Shown: in pieces, positions 48,801 through 59,187 of the stretch | Numbering within the stretch: position 1 is the stretch's first letter | How the letters are laid out: every line of letters begins with the position of its first letter | Assembly (NCBI GenBank): GCA_037349105.1 | Contig: JAYJMM010000083.1 | Location: forward strand, 1,674,001 to 1,738,000 | Source of the DNA: Limnomonas spitsbergensis | Lineage: Eukaryota > Chlorophyta > Chlorophyceae > Chlamydomonadales | Direction: 5' to 3' | Length of the DNA stretch: 64,000 nucleotides | Position numbers and translations under genes: made by a program | The notes under the pieces: model-generated | The model's input: only the letters and a program-made list of their open reading frames with translations | The model's database searches: none | Told to the model about the DNA's origin: nothing

Positions 48801-49964
48801 GCCCCATTGACCGCTGCCCCATCTGGAATTCAAGGGGTTGGAGGGCCGCCATTTAAAAATGTGTGGAAATCAGTTGAGCACTCAGACAACGCCAGTTCGT
48901 CCTGAGGGGTAGGAGGGCCGGCATGACAGGGCGGGGGGGTAGAGGGCGGCGCCAGTAGAAAGAGCAAGAGGAAGGGCAAGAGGGGTGTAGTACTGGGGGC
49001 ATCAGGGGTGCAACAAGCAACCTACCGACTGACGCTATCTTTCAGGGTTCGGCGTTCTGGACGGCGGCTGTTCACGTAATGCACCTTGGGATGAGAGGAC
49101 ATGATCGGGGTTCCCCGAACTATCAAAGCTGCCTCGCAGGGAGACGCTGGCTTTCTGTGGAGGTACATGGCAGCCAGGTTCAGCTGATTCTCGGTGAAGC
49201 CAAATTTCTGGAGCCACTTCGTAGTTTCGCCGGATAGGTTGGGGGTCCCGTGCGGCTCCATCTTGAGGATGTACTTGCATAGGTAATACGACCAGGACTC
49301 GTTGGTGATCCGTTGAACATTTACATGCGCACTCCAGCGGAGGAGCAGTGCTGGGTGATAGGGGACGACTCGCTCATGCTGCACACCGGGACGATAGTAC
49401 TCCCAGCGCTGGGAGCCGCTCGGCGGCTTGTACTGTTGAAACGTGGCGTGTGCTCCATCTGTTTCTTCCACGGAGCGCCATACTGGCAGTAGCCCTTCTT
49501 GCGACAGCCACCCTGTTTCGCACAATGGCAGTCCAGGAAACAGAAGCACAACGTCAGGCCAGCAATCAAAGTGGACATTGGGTCGGGAAGCAGCCCAGTT
49601 TGCACTCAAGGCAATTCATCATGGGTTTGACATAACGAAGTGCAGTAGAAGTTCTGCAGATTTGAAAAGGATGTGCATGGCAATGCATTGAACAAATTGT
49701 TGGATTTGGATTTTTGAAATTCAGGTACGAATTGTTTTCCAAAAGGCAGGTTCGTGTATCTTTCAACTCTGCTCTGCAGATGAGGTTACCGTAGACGCGC
49801 TTTGCCTCCGCAAGAAATTAATGTTAATTTGCCTTCGCGGCTTAATCAATACTTTAACAATTAACTCATAGACGCATTTGCGGCTAATCACGCAATAATA
49901 GACAATTGCTCGTCCGCGCGCGCACGCGCGTCATACCTTGTCCACACACCAGTACCGTACAGAT

Positions 49965-50431
49965 CAGTGCTGTGCGATTACGCCGTAAGCCGATTTTTGT
50001 GTAAGTAATTACGGTCAATTACGGCGTAACACGTAATTGCGCGCAAGTAAGGCTTTTTAGCTTACACGCAATTAAGAACGAGCTGTAATCTAGACCGCAA
50101 GCACGTTCTAGTAGATTTCTGGCTTTTGGGGACATCAGTCATACATTTTCGAAGGTGGGAAGTTGCAGGTCGGTGTGCGTCAACTCATAGGAAGATATCG
50201 TGAAGATCAGAACAACTTCCACGTTGACGTGTCACGACTTTTCGTCAATTGGCGGGTTGGTTCCGAGCCGAAAACCCCATGTGCGGTCCGTAACCAGGGT
50301 TTCGTCTGTGGTTACGCCGAAAGTAACTTGCAGCAATTGCGGTGTAATCTGGGCGGTCCTGGTAAATTGCGCGCAAATTGCACCGTCACCGCAAACCTTT
50401 ATTTCACGAACCGTAAGGAAGCACAGCACTG
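49965..50431. mobile_element. hAT-type MITE, copy 2, with perfect 8-bp target duplication
   Basis: Begins CAGTGCTGTGC and ends GCACAGCACTG, an exact 11-bp inverted terminal repeat. It is flanked by GTACAGAT at 49,957-49,964 and 50,432-50,439. An 8-bp duplication and CAGTG-type ends are hallmarks of hAT elements. The 467-bp interior has no transposase and is homologous to 7,692-8,152. Confidence 0.95.
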
Positions 50432-50439
50432 GTACAGAT

Positions 50440-50828
50440 GCAAATGCAATATCTACACCGCGACCAGTTTACCTACTGTAACATCGGCACTGCGCAAGTT
50501 TGAGAACCGTTCGGTGGGGTTTAGGTCTTTAGGGACAGTTGCCTAGTGCGGTGCGTGGCTTACAAAAGTATTGATTTCGGCCTGAGCGCCTTACAACAAC
50601 GTGTTTTCTGCATATTCCGATTAATAAACAATGCAATTTTCTGGGCGTTCGTCGAGGCAAATAAAGTCTACGGTACACTCCTTTTCAGCTTCAATCTCCT
50701 CTGATTCACCTGAACACTGCCATGTATCAAGCTCGGGATGAACACACAACACAAAACAACCTGACTCTGTAACCACGACTGTAGTCCCTGAAACCCTAAG
50801 CATTCACCCCTGAACCTTACACCATGGA
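50440..50828. other. Spacer within Helitron remnants
   Basis: No recognised coding sequence. Includes a GTTTCAGGGACTAC/CCTAAGCATTCACCCCTGAACC tract like the telomere-like intronic tracts elsewhere in the window. Confidence 0.4.
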
Positions 50829-51649
50829 TCAGCGCACCTTGCCATAAGGCTTGCACACATGCATCTCGCGGTGGATAATGTGGCGATACAGCTCTAGCTG
50901 TTGCGGGTCGGTGGGCTCAATGAATTGCTTGGTGGCTGCATCGTAGTCGGCGGATACACAAGCGACAATCTCCTCCTCTGCTTTCTGCACGTCATCAGGG
51001 TGCAGCCACAGCACCATGTGGATGTGGAGGGACCTGCGCTCATGCACTTCGTAGCGCACCATGTGCGCCTTCACACGGCCAAACATTCCGCCCGGCCCTT
51101 GTGCTTGGTGTTCAGGATATCCTCGTGGAGAAGCTTTTCAAAACGCGCCACAAACATTGCTGAACACTTGACAGGCGCGTCTGCAAATGTGAGGCCCGTG
51201 CCAAAGTGGGTTAGGATGCCCTTCAAGTCATCGCATTCCTTCCACCGTACTTCTGAAGAGTCGTCCTCTGCAATCAACAGGCACATTGTCACCGTCAGTT
51301 GTTACCCTTCTTGTCATTCAGGCATGGCTCGTATCAATGCCAGTGCCTTCACTAGTTCACTCAGAGCCTTCACGATGTAACCATTATGATGAGCCGTGAA
51401 CACAGGGCAGCGCAGTCATGCATATGCAGATGCTCAACCTACTCGTTAGAGTGATCAGCAGATATGGCATGCCCTTTTTGCTGCCTGGGCCAACAGATCT
51501 TCCAGAGCTGTAAGATGAGATCGTGGGCTGCCTTCCAGCACGGGTGGCACTTTCCATTTCAGGATCTCCTTTATGGCGTCTTCTTTGCTGATGCCAGGGT
51601 TGCGAGCTTGGGACTCATAAAGCTCCTTCTCTAAGAAGGTGCTGGGCAC

Positions 51650-52170
51650 CTCTGCAGCGAGTAGGCAAGCTTGACGGTCCTACCTGTGCATGGGTGCAGC
51701 AGATGTGGTGTGCATAGGGCACGTCATCATCAATGTACAGCAAGGTTGCACAAACACTGCGTCCATTTAAGACTAACGCCATTGTGTTGGCCAAGACAGC
51801 ACGTAACAATCAGAACACCCGTTCCACATGTATGGACATTGCACCCGTAAATACCCACGGTTATTGTGCATGCGGAAGCTTAAATTCTGAAATCACAAAC
51901 TTCAGTAATGTTCAATATATGAACACCCAGACCTGATACATCATCATCAAATATGGCAGCAATATAGCAGAGACCATGCGCTTCTCCTCCCTCACTGCTG
52001 CTGCTGTGCACCTCAAACAACTGGGATACTATCCCACCAGGAACGCGTGGTACGACTGGATTGGGGTCAATGGTCAGAGATATACCGATACCTCGAAAGG
52101 ATTGGCAGTGGGTCTCCCTCTCAGCTGCAACATGTGTCCAGACGTCGACCACAAATCCAGAGAAACGTGA
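51650..52170. other. Upstream flank of the Helitron remnant
   Basis: No confident gene. Short minus-strand open frames could be more decayed Helitron sequence but have no diagnostic motif. Confidence 0.35.
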
Positions 52171-52174
52171 TGGT

Positions 52175-52370
52175 AGCCTCTCCCACAGCTGGCATGCAGC
52201 TGGGGCCCTCACCTGGAGTTGACCTGCAGCTGGTGCCCTCCCCTACATCTGGCATGCAGCTGGGGGGCACCCTCATAGCTCTGCAGAAGCTGAAGGCATA
52301 CCGTGCAACTGGACAGCAGCTGTTAGCCTCCCCCACAGCTGGACAGCAGCATGGTGCATCCTTTGGAGTT
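52175..52370. repeat. Short direct repeats around CAGCTGG
   Basis: Repeated phrases: CCTCCCCCACAGCTGG, ACAGCTGGCATGCAGCTGGG and CTGCAGCTGGTGCCCTCCCC, spaced at about 30-45 nt. Confidence 0.7.
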
Positions 52371-52389
52371 GGGCATGCACACGACTGTG

Positions 52390-52840
52390 CTCTACCTGGA
52401 TGTAAATAAAATTTGCAGTCCAGCAAGTGTGGAGGCCAAGGCAGCAAAGAAGCCCAAGGCTGAACACCAGCCCAATTGTTTGCTGCTCCTCAAGCCCAGC
52501 CAGTCACTCTCTGTTTTCACTTTTAACAGTGAGCCCTGGCATAATGAACATACATACAGATGCACACGACTGTGATCTACCAGGATGTAAAAAAAATTGT
52601 GCTGTCCAGCAAGTGTGGAGGCCAGGGCAGCAAAGAAGCCCTGGGGTGAACACCAGCCCAAAATAATGCTGATCCTCAAGCCCAGCCAGTCACTCTTAAA
52701 GGTGAGCCCTGGTATAATGAACATACCTGCAGATGCACATGACTGTGCTCTACCAGGATGTAAAGAAAATTTTGCAGTCCAGCAAGTGTGGAGGCCAAGG
52801 CAGCAAAGAAGCCCTGGGGTGAACACTATCCCCAAATAAT
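52390..52840. repeat. ~178-bp tandem repeat, 2.5 units
   Basis: CAGCAAGTGTGGAGGCCAAG-type sequence appears at about 52,420, 52,602 and 52,778. Each copy is preceded by CTACCAGGATGTAAAGAAAA-like sequence and followed by GCAGCAAAGAAGCCC. Confidence 0.92.
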
Positions 52841-52844
52841 GATT

Positions 52845-53785
52845 TTCTTGCAGAATTATGCATTCGTTCCGTATGCTGAAGTGGGTGGGTTGGCAAGGCA
52901 TCTACTCTTACAGGGCACCATCATTCATGTGCACATCATAAAGTGTTCAACAAGCAGCAAAAGGTTTTACTTAATGAGGAGGGGAGGTGTGACAAACCAC
53001 CATGTACTGGCCACCAACCAGGGGTGAAATATAAACTTGAAGTTGTATGACTGATGAAATTATCACACCATATTTTTCGCACCATGCCATGCCCTCCCCA
53101 ACTTTCCATGCATATACCAGTCATGTGCACATGCTGCACGGGTGTGTGTTCCTTCTTTACTCCCTTCTGAATAGTTGGGCGCCCACGCGGCCAAGCTTTG
53201 AGCGGGCCCAGAGGTGTAACGTTATTGACATGTACTGTTATGCATGGGCAGTTGGGCACTGTCATGTCATGCACATGCATGCATTCGTCTATTTATAGAA
53301 CTGGTGACAGTTATGCTGCTTGTTTGATATAATTTCCATGCACACTTCAGCTCGTAAAGGTAAAGTGAAGATGTCGAAGATGATTGCTGAAGATGTTCAA
53401 ATTGACTCTCCTCTCCATCTCATATCCTACAAGTAATCATGACAGCATGATAGGTAATACAACTATATAAGAAAGAATACAGCGACGACGACGACGACGA
53501 CGACCTTGGGAGACACTGACACCCGCGCCCCGACGAACCGACTTCAGCAGGGGTCGACACGCCTCACGCCAAGCCAGACCAAGCCAAGCCAACACGTCAC
53601 GCCACGCGGCGCTGTTTTCGCCCACGCGAATTCTGCCTGCATTTTTTCCCAGCGCGCGAAAAGTGTGGCTCGGTGTAGCGCTGGGTCGGGGCGGGGTGTG
53701 AACGCCGGTCTGGGAGCCCCGCTCCGTAGCCCGACTTCGGTCGGAGCGCGCGGGAGAACCTCATATCGTCTGAGCAGCCAGGGTT
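52845..53785. other. Unassigned, with a short (CGA)n tract
   Basis: No recognised gene. An ACGACG run lies near 53,482-53,502. Confidence 0.4.
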
Positions 53786-54570
53786 AATCCGATGAGGCGT
53801 ACAAGTAGTAACACGCCGGCGAACGGTTGCTACGCCCGTTTTTTGTTCACGACCCTGTACTTGCGGTGTATGTGGCTGTTGGCCTGTGGGCTAACGCTCG
53901 CACACTTTCACAGATCGGCCGTCAATCAACGGGCGTATTGGTCACCAGCGATTTTCATTTCGGCAAACCCTGCTTTCGCCAAACCCCCTGCGCCGTACCC
54001 CGAAAACCCGCTTCGTACGGCGGTGCAAAGCTTTACTGACGACGTTCGTAACTAGCCGGCGAGCGTAGGCTAAGTCCGTTTATTTTGTTCATGACCCTGT
54101 AGTTGCGGTGTATGTGGCTGTTGGCTTGTGGGCTAACTCTCGCACCCTTTCACATAACGGCCGTCAATCAACGGGCGTACCCTGTTCACCATCAATTTTC
54201 ATTTCGACAAACCCTGCTTTCCCCGAACCCCCTCCAACCAAACTCCGAAAACCCGCTTCGAACGGCGGTGCAAAAGCTTTACTGACGACGTTCGTAACTA
54301 GCCGGCGAACGTAGGCTACGCCCGTTTTTTGGTTCATGACCCTGTAGTTGCGGTGTATGTGACCGCTGGCCTGGGGGCTACCGCTCGCACCCTTTCACAC
54401 AACGGCCGTCAATCAACGGGCGTACCGTGATCACCAGCAATTTTCATTTCGGCAAACCCTGCTTTCGCCAAATCCCCTGCGCCAGACCCCGAAAACCCCC
54501 TCCAACCAAACCCCGAAAACCCCCTTCGTGCGGCGAGGCAAAAGCTTTACTGACGACGTTCGTAATGACT
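53786..54570. repeat. ~250-bp tandem repeat, three units
   Basis: Units start about 53,815, 54,056 and 54,301. They include TGCGGTGTATGTGGCTGTTG, GGCCGTCAATCAACGGGCGT, ATTTTCATTTCGGCAAACCC and end GCTTTACTGACGACGTTCGT. The unit ends (GACGACGTTCGTAACTAGCC then GGCGAACGTAGGC) share the palindromic junction motif of the 47.3-48.7-kb array. Confidence 0.92.
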
Positions 54571-54974
54571 CACTGCTGTCAATTGCCTGTGTATCAAATA
54601 CATGGTTATTGTCGATGTGCTTAATTTCAGCCACCCACTCAGGCCGAAAACTGCGCCAGACGGCGGGATATTTCAATCCGCAACCGCCCGCCTGGTGCAA
54701 CTGTTTCGAGCCATGCACCTGGAGTTAGAGCCATGCCACTGACAACGAAGTTTGCACACAAATTCGGGTGAAAATTTCCAGTGCGCGCGCTGACATCCAT
54801 CTATGCTGACAGCTGACACATACAAGAACAATTGGGAATTTCGGAATATCGACTGACATTATCATACAAGAGATGTATGGGCACACCAACCAAGTAGCAG
54901 CCATCACAGGCTGGAGGATGGTCACAGAGCCAAGCAAAGGACGCCACCAAAAAGGAAAGGCAGAATCAAGCAAA

Positions 54975-57640
54975 TTCAATATCAAGTCACCTGGCACCCA
55001 AGCATCATCGATGAATGGGCCATCCCATACCATGATAGCATGGCAGGGTACACACCAGAGAAAATAGAGGCTTTTTGCCGAAAGACTCTAGGACTTGGTC
55101 AAGACCTGCATGCCCACAACTGGGCAGGTGTTGCAGCATGTGAAGGTTGCTAGAACCCACACAGCATGCAGTACGATGACGCATCGGGATGCTATGATGA
55201 CATCATCACGTGCGACATATGCTACAAGTACTATCATGTCAAATGCCTAGGCCAACCAGTGGACTGGAGACCCAGCCAAGACAAATGGACATGCCCGGCG
55301 TGCACACATGCAACTACTACCACACAGGTGGAGGGGCTGGTTAAAGTCACATGGAAGCCTAGCTGGGAACCTGAAGAGATGCTCCTTACCGAAGAAAACA
55401 CAGCCGCCCTTCTACGGCAATGGATCTCTGAAAACCACGACCAGCCACCAGCGAGGACCTCCGAAGGCACCATGCTAGATAGGCACCTGTCTAACATGGC
55501 CCGACAAGAATTTCACCAAAATCACAGCAATTGGGATACCACTCTGGGAGACAATATCCGGGAATGATAACATTTGATATGGAGCCAATATGGAGCCAAT
55601 TAACCCGCAACTGGACATCCATGCTCCGACGGGAGAGTGTAAAATCGAAGTGAGAGAGATTGAGACGTGGAACCCTAAGAGTACCACCCAAATCACGACT
55701 ACAGAGATGGCATGCGTGTACAAGGGGAACGGCCGGTGCGTCGGGACAATGGCCAAAGACAGACTCGTCACCCTCAGAAGATTGTATGAACAGGCTGCAG
55801 ATGAATGCATGCATGCTAAAATGATGCCGCCCCCCTCCTCCTTTGAAGAGGAAGTGGTTGATCTGATCATCAGACACAAGGAAGGAACAAAAGCACAGAC
55901 CAAACAAATGCAGGACAATTTAGCATCCCGCCACAGTTCAGAGCTTTAATAGACACGCACTTAAGCGTCTCCAAGGAACGGTTCTCTAGCCCCCTCCGGG
56001 TCAGAGATCACGCCACCAACTATTGGAGTAAATACCCGAGGGACCAGGCCTTCCAAGCACAAACAAATGCCTTATAACACAGGTGGACAGGGTACTCACA
56101 TGCCTTCCCAAACCGGGACGAACCATCCCTCAAGAAAGCAGTCCGATGGGCAGTGTGGTCTGCAGAAATGACCAGGGAACCGACAGCTACTGTCTTGTAC
56201 CTGCCCAGGGGGATGAAGTCGACAGGCAAACCCCCATACCAAAAGTGGTTGGACAAATATCCGCAATGTGTGGAAATAGAAGTCCAGTCCCAGCAAATCC
56301 GGTGGAAACAGGATGACCTCATCAGTATGCTCCGCACAACCCTCGCACATGTAGATAAACACCCGCAAGCCAGGGCCACCCCCCTGCTAACCACAACATG
56401 GACCCGACCTCCTCCCCCATGTGGGGATAGGGTGAGAGAGGATCAAGGAGAGCAGAACCATGCCCAGCCCATGTTATATAGGATCACGCTCCTTCCAACA
56501 ATCTCCAAGGGAGTAAGGGACACAAACAAACATCCCTAGAGCAACAAAGGCAGACCCGATGGACGTATGCAATTGCCTGGACGGAGTGGTTCCAAGAAAA
56601 CAGAGCGCTAAAGCACAATTGGAGGGAGATAGCCTACACTGATGGCAGTTGTGCACTGAAATCGGCCATAAAGATGGCAGGAAAGCTCAACTAACTGGCG
56701 CTGGACTCCACATCCCGAGCGCCACTGCCGAGCAACAAGACACCACCATTAACCCGGCTGGAGAAGGTTCCACAAACACCATAAACAGAGCCGAGCTGGC
56801 AGGGATTTATGGAGCCCTAGTGGAAGAATAGACAAAAATAGCTGTTGACAGCGCCACCTCCTTGTACCAAATCCGGAAAGCTATCTGATCCCCCATGTCT
56901 CTCACCTACCACAAGCACAGGGACCTCCTCCAGCTTATCGTGGGCCAACTCCAGCTCATGTCGTCCCAAGGGAAAATAGTCAAATTCCATGAGGTGAAAG
57001 CCCATAACGGAGATATCGGAAACGAGAAAGCCGACGGCGGGGTAGCTAAACGGGCGGCCACTCAAAGGGGAGAATGCGATCTGACCGTACCTGTGTGCTC
57101 CGAACCCTCGCAATACGGCTCTTTCTGGCTTTTCACAAAACCTAACGAAGACGACCCTGACCGGGGAGAGCCGCAAGGATTAGAAGATCTGAAGGGTGCC
57201 CTGAAGACACACATTCACGAGCGCCAAAAGCTGGGCCGATCTAACATCGATAGCGCATACTTTCAATGGTGGCAACGGTTGCACTCGATTGCTGACGGGG
57301 CCCTCATTTTCTTTAACCACCCGGGAGTCAGTCTGGCCGAGAAGAAAACAGCCCTTCGATGGCGACATGGATGCCTTTGGAATAACAAGGTGGCTTTCAA
57401 GTGGGGCAAAAGTACCACCGACAAATGCCCCTTGTGTGGGGAGCATGACAGGCGCATGCATGCACCCCGAAATGCAAAAGATGTACATAGAGTGCCACCA
57501 TGGCACAAAAAGGATTTGGCTGAGTGCTGTATCGAAAGGCATCATGGGAGGGGACATCGTCATGGCAGACCTGGGGACGGCCGGGAAGTGTGAGAGAGCA
57601 GGAGTGTCGCACCATAAAGCAGTAACTGCAATACTATGGT
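54975..57640 (+). pseudogene. Broken retroelement with PHD finger, RNase H and zinc-binding tail
   Basis: From 54,975 the frame reads QYQVTWHPSIIDEWAIPYHD. A PHD finger with a stop codon after its first Cys pair follows (CEGC-stop, then CDICYKYYHVKC and WTCPAC at 55,175-55,310). At 55,590-55,949 there is an uncharacterised helical segment. At 55,950-56,330 the readings ATNYWSKYPRDQAFQAQ and KKAVRWAVWSAE resemble a methyltransferase-like module of some retroelements (weak). RNase H follows in pieces: REIAYTDGSC (56,625), NRAELAGIYGAL (56,785), AVDSATSLYQIRKA (56,845), VKAHNGDIGNEKADG (56,995). Near 57,425 a CPLCGEHD zinc motif, with a HIECHHG-type continuation in another frame, resembles the zf-RVT tail of non-LTR elements. 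Several frameshifts and stops make it non-functional. No reverse transcriptase is seen in the window part. Confidence 0.65.
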
Positions 57641-58469
57641 AAATACCGTGAACTCCGGTCAGGACGCCTTAGAGAGGCGTCCTCTACTCACAAATACGGT
57701 ACAGCGCCGTACACTCATGCTCCTTGTACTTCATACAAGAGCTATTAACAAGATAACTATAACTGGAAGTCCCTAACTGGATGTCTCTGCCTGGAAGTCT
57801 CCGTCTCGTGGGTACCGCCCCTACTACTTTACTACGCGATGTGCGCTTCAGGTCCGTGGCGGACTTCTTTCCTCACGGCAGTGACGGACGCCTACGGGCA
57901 GACTCAGTGACTCTTCACTGGCTGCGAGTGCTCAGCGAGTTAAGCAGCTGAGCTGGATATTTGTATGTATAGCAATAGACTAAGGTAGCGTAGGCCTTCT
58001 GGCCGTCTGGGCGCGATCCAGCAGGGCTATGTTAAGGGCACTTACCGCATGACACGCGGTGAGGTAGCCGGGACGTAGACTGCGTACTTCTTCTTCTGCA
58101 GGGTCTCGGTTCTCTACTGGGGTAATTGTCTCCAGCTAGTTCAGCTGAGGCTGAGCTAGTCTTGACTCGGATTAAGGTACTGACTTATTTGAACGCTGTA
58201 GGTCTCATACCAGGATGACGGCCGGTGCTTGTTACAATAGAGGTCTGTCCTTTAGAAAGGGACGAAGTAACTAGTTTAGGCAATTGCCGGGATATAGGGA
58301 CCCGGCAGGCCCAATTCAGAGTACGGTAAATTATGCACTTCACCCTGCGTAAGCGGGTTTCTAGGTCTCAGTTCAAATCCGGAGACTCCGCAGAGAAGCT
58401 GCGGAGGTTCCGTGGCCGCTAGTGGCGGCTCAAACGGTTCTGTCACGTATACGGTAATATACTGTGACA
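57605..58469 (-). repeat. 3' LTR of the minus-strand copy
   Basis: On the minus strand it starts TGTCACAG at 58,469 and ends GGTGCGACA at 57,605. It is clearly homologous to 38,868-39,726 but with many substitutions and small indels. It abuts the broken retroelement to its left. Confidence 0.92.
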
Positions 58470-58470
58470 G

Positions 58471-58700
58471 CTGTCGCACCATAAAGCAGTAACTGCAATA
58501 CTATGGTAAATACCGTGAACTCCGGTCAGGACGCCTTAGAGAGGCGTCCTCTACTCACAAATACGGTACAGCGCCGTACACTCATGCTCCTTGTACTTCA
58601 TACAAGAGCTGTTAACAAGATAACTATAACTGGAAGTCCCTAACTGGATGTCTCTGCCTGGAAGTCTCCGTCTCGTGGGTACCGCCCCTACTACTTTACT
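58471..58700 (-). repeat. Extra A segment upstream of the 3' LTR (minus copy)
   Basis: Homologous to 57,605-57,835 of the LTR and to 38,639-38,866 of the other copy. A purine tract (GGGGAGCGGGGGACGAG on the minus strand) precedes it. Confidence 0.88.
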
Positions 58701-59187
58701 CGTCCCCCGCTCCCCAGCGTTAAGCCCTCCAGGCATGCACGGGGAGCCGGAAAAGGGGTGGTACTGAAAGAACTTCTGGAAAAAATATGTACGTAGAAGC
58801 TCAAATCATCTCAGCAAATCTGCCTGGTTCAGGCCTTCTTCAATCAGAACTAAAAAAAATCCACCGAGTCTCAGCTGAAGCGCAATGCGCAGAATCCTAC
58901 AAATCCAAGCTGTTCAGCCCACTACTGGCTAGCAAACAGAGAAATTTTCAAAGTTATCAGGTCAAGCTAAGAACAACCGCTGCTCTCGCCCCACTGCGCC
59001 ATAGCCGCCTGGTCTTCACTGGCCACAGGAAATGTGCGCCGTAGCAGCGTGATCCGCCCCCTACTGTGGTATCATTGCCCGGGTTGACTAATTCTCCTCG
59101 CTCATCATTGTCATAACATATGTACTACCGTAGCCTTGCTGCTATGGTGTTTGAGAAACAAATTTTCACTATGCTGCTGCGATAGCT
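58701..59187 (-). other. 3' UTR of the minus-strand retrotransposon
   Basis: Aligns with 37,380-37,710 joined to about 38,455-38,640 of the plus copy and so marks the empty site of the nested insertion there. Confidence 0.8.

Larger units (their letters stand above)
49022..51649 (-). pseudogene. Helitron Rep protein remnants
   Basis: Pieces in transcription order. 51,649-51,455 carries VLEGSPRSHLTALEDLLAQA. 51,292-51,071 carries GLTFADAPVKCSAMFVARFE. 51,086-50,829 carries MFGRVKAHMVRYEVHERRSL then HIHMVLWL, the HUH nuclease motif with two His separated by a hydrophobic residue. 49,609-49,022 carries VVPYHPALLLRWSAHVNVQ and a YLHRKPASPCEAA stretch. This order matches the N-terminal Helitron_like and Rep region of rolling-circle Helitron transposases. 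A frameshift separates the second and third pieces, and a hAT MITE lies between the third and fourth. The helicase half was not found, so this is a dead fragment. Confidence 0.8.

Noticed and set aside
55166..57640. Functional host PHD protein
   Set aside because: A stop codon interrupts the finger and RNase H plus zf-RVT-like motifs follow, so it is a retroelement remnant.
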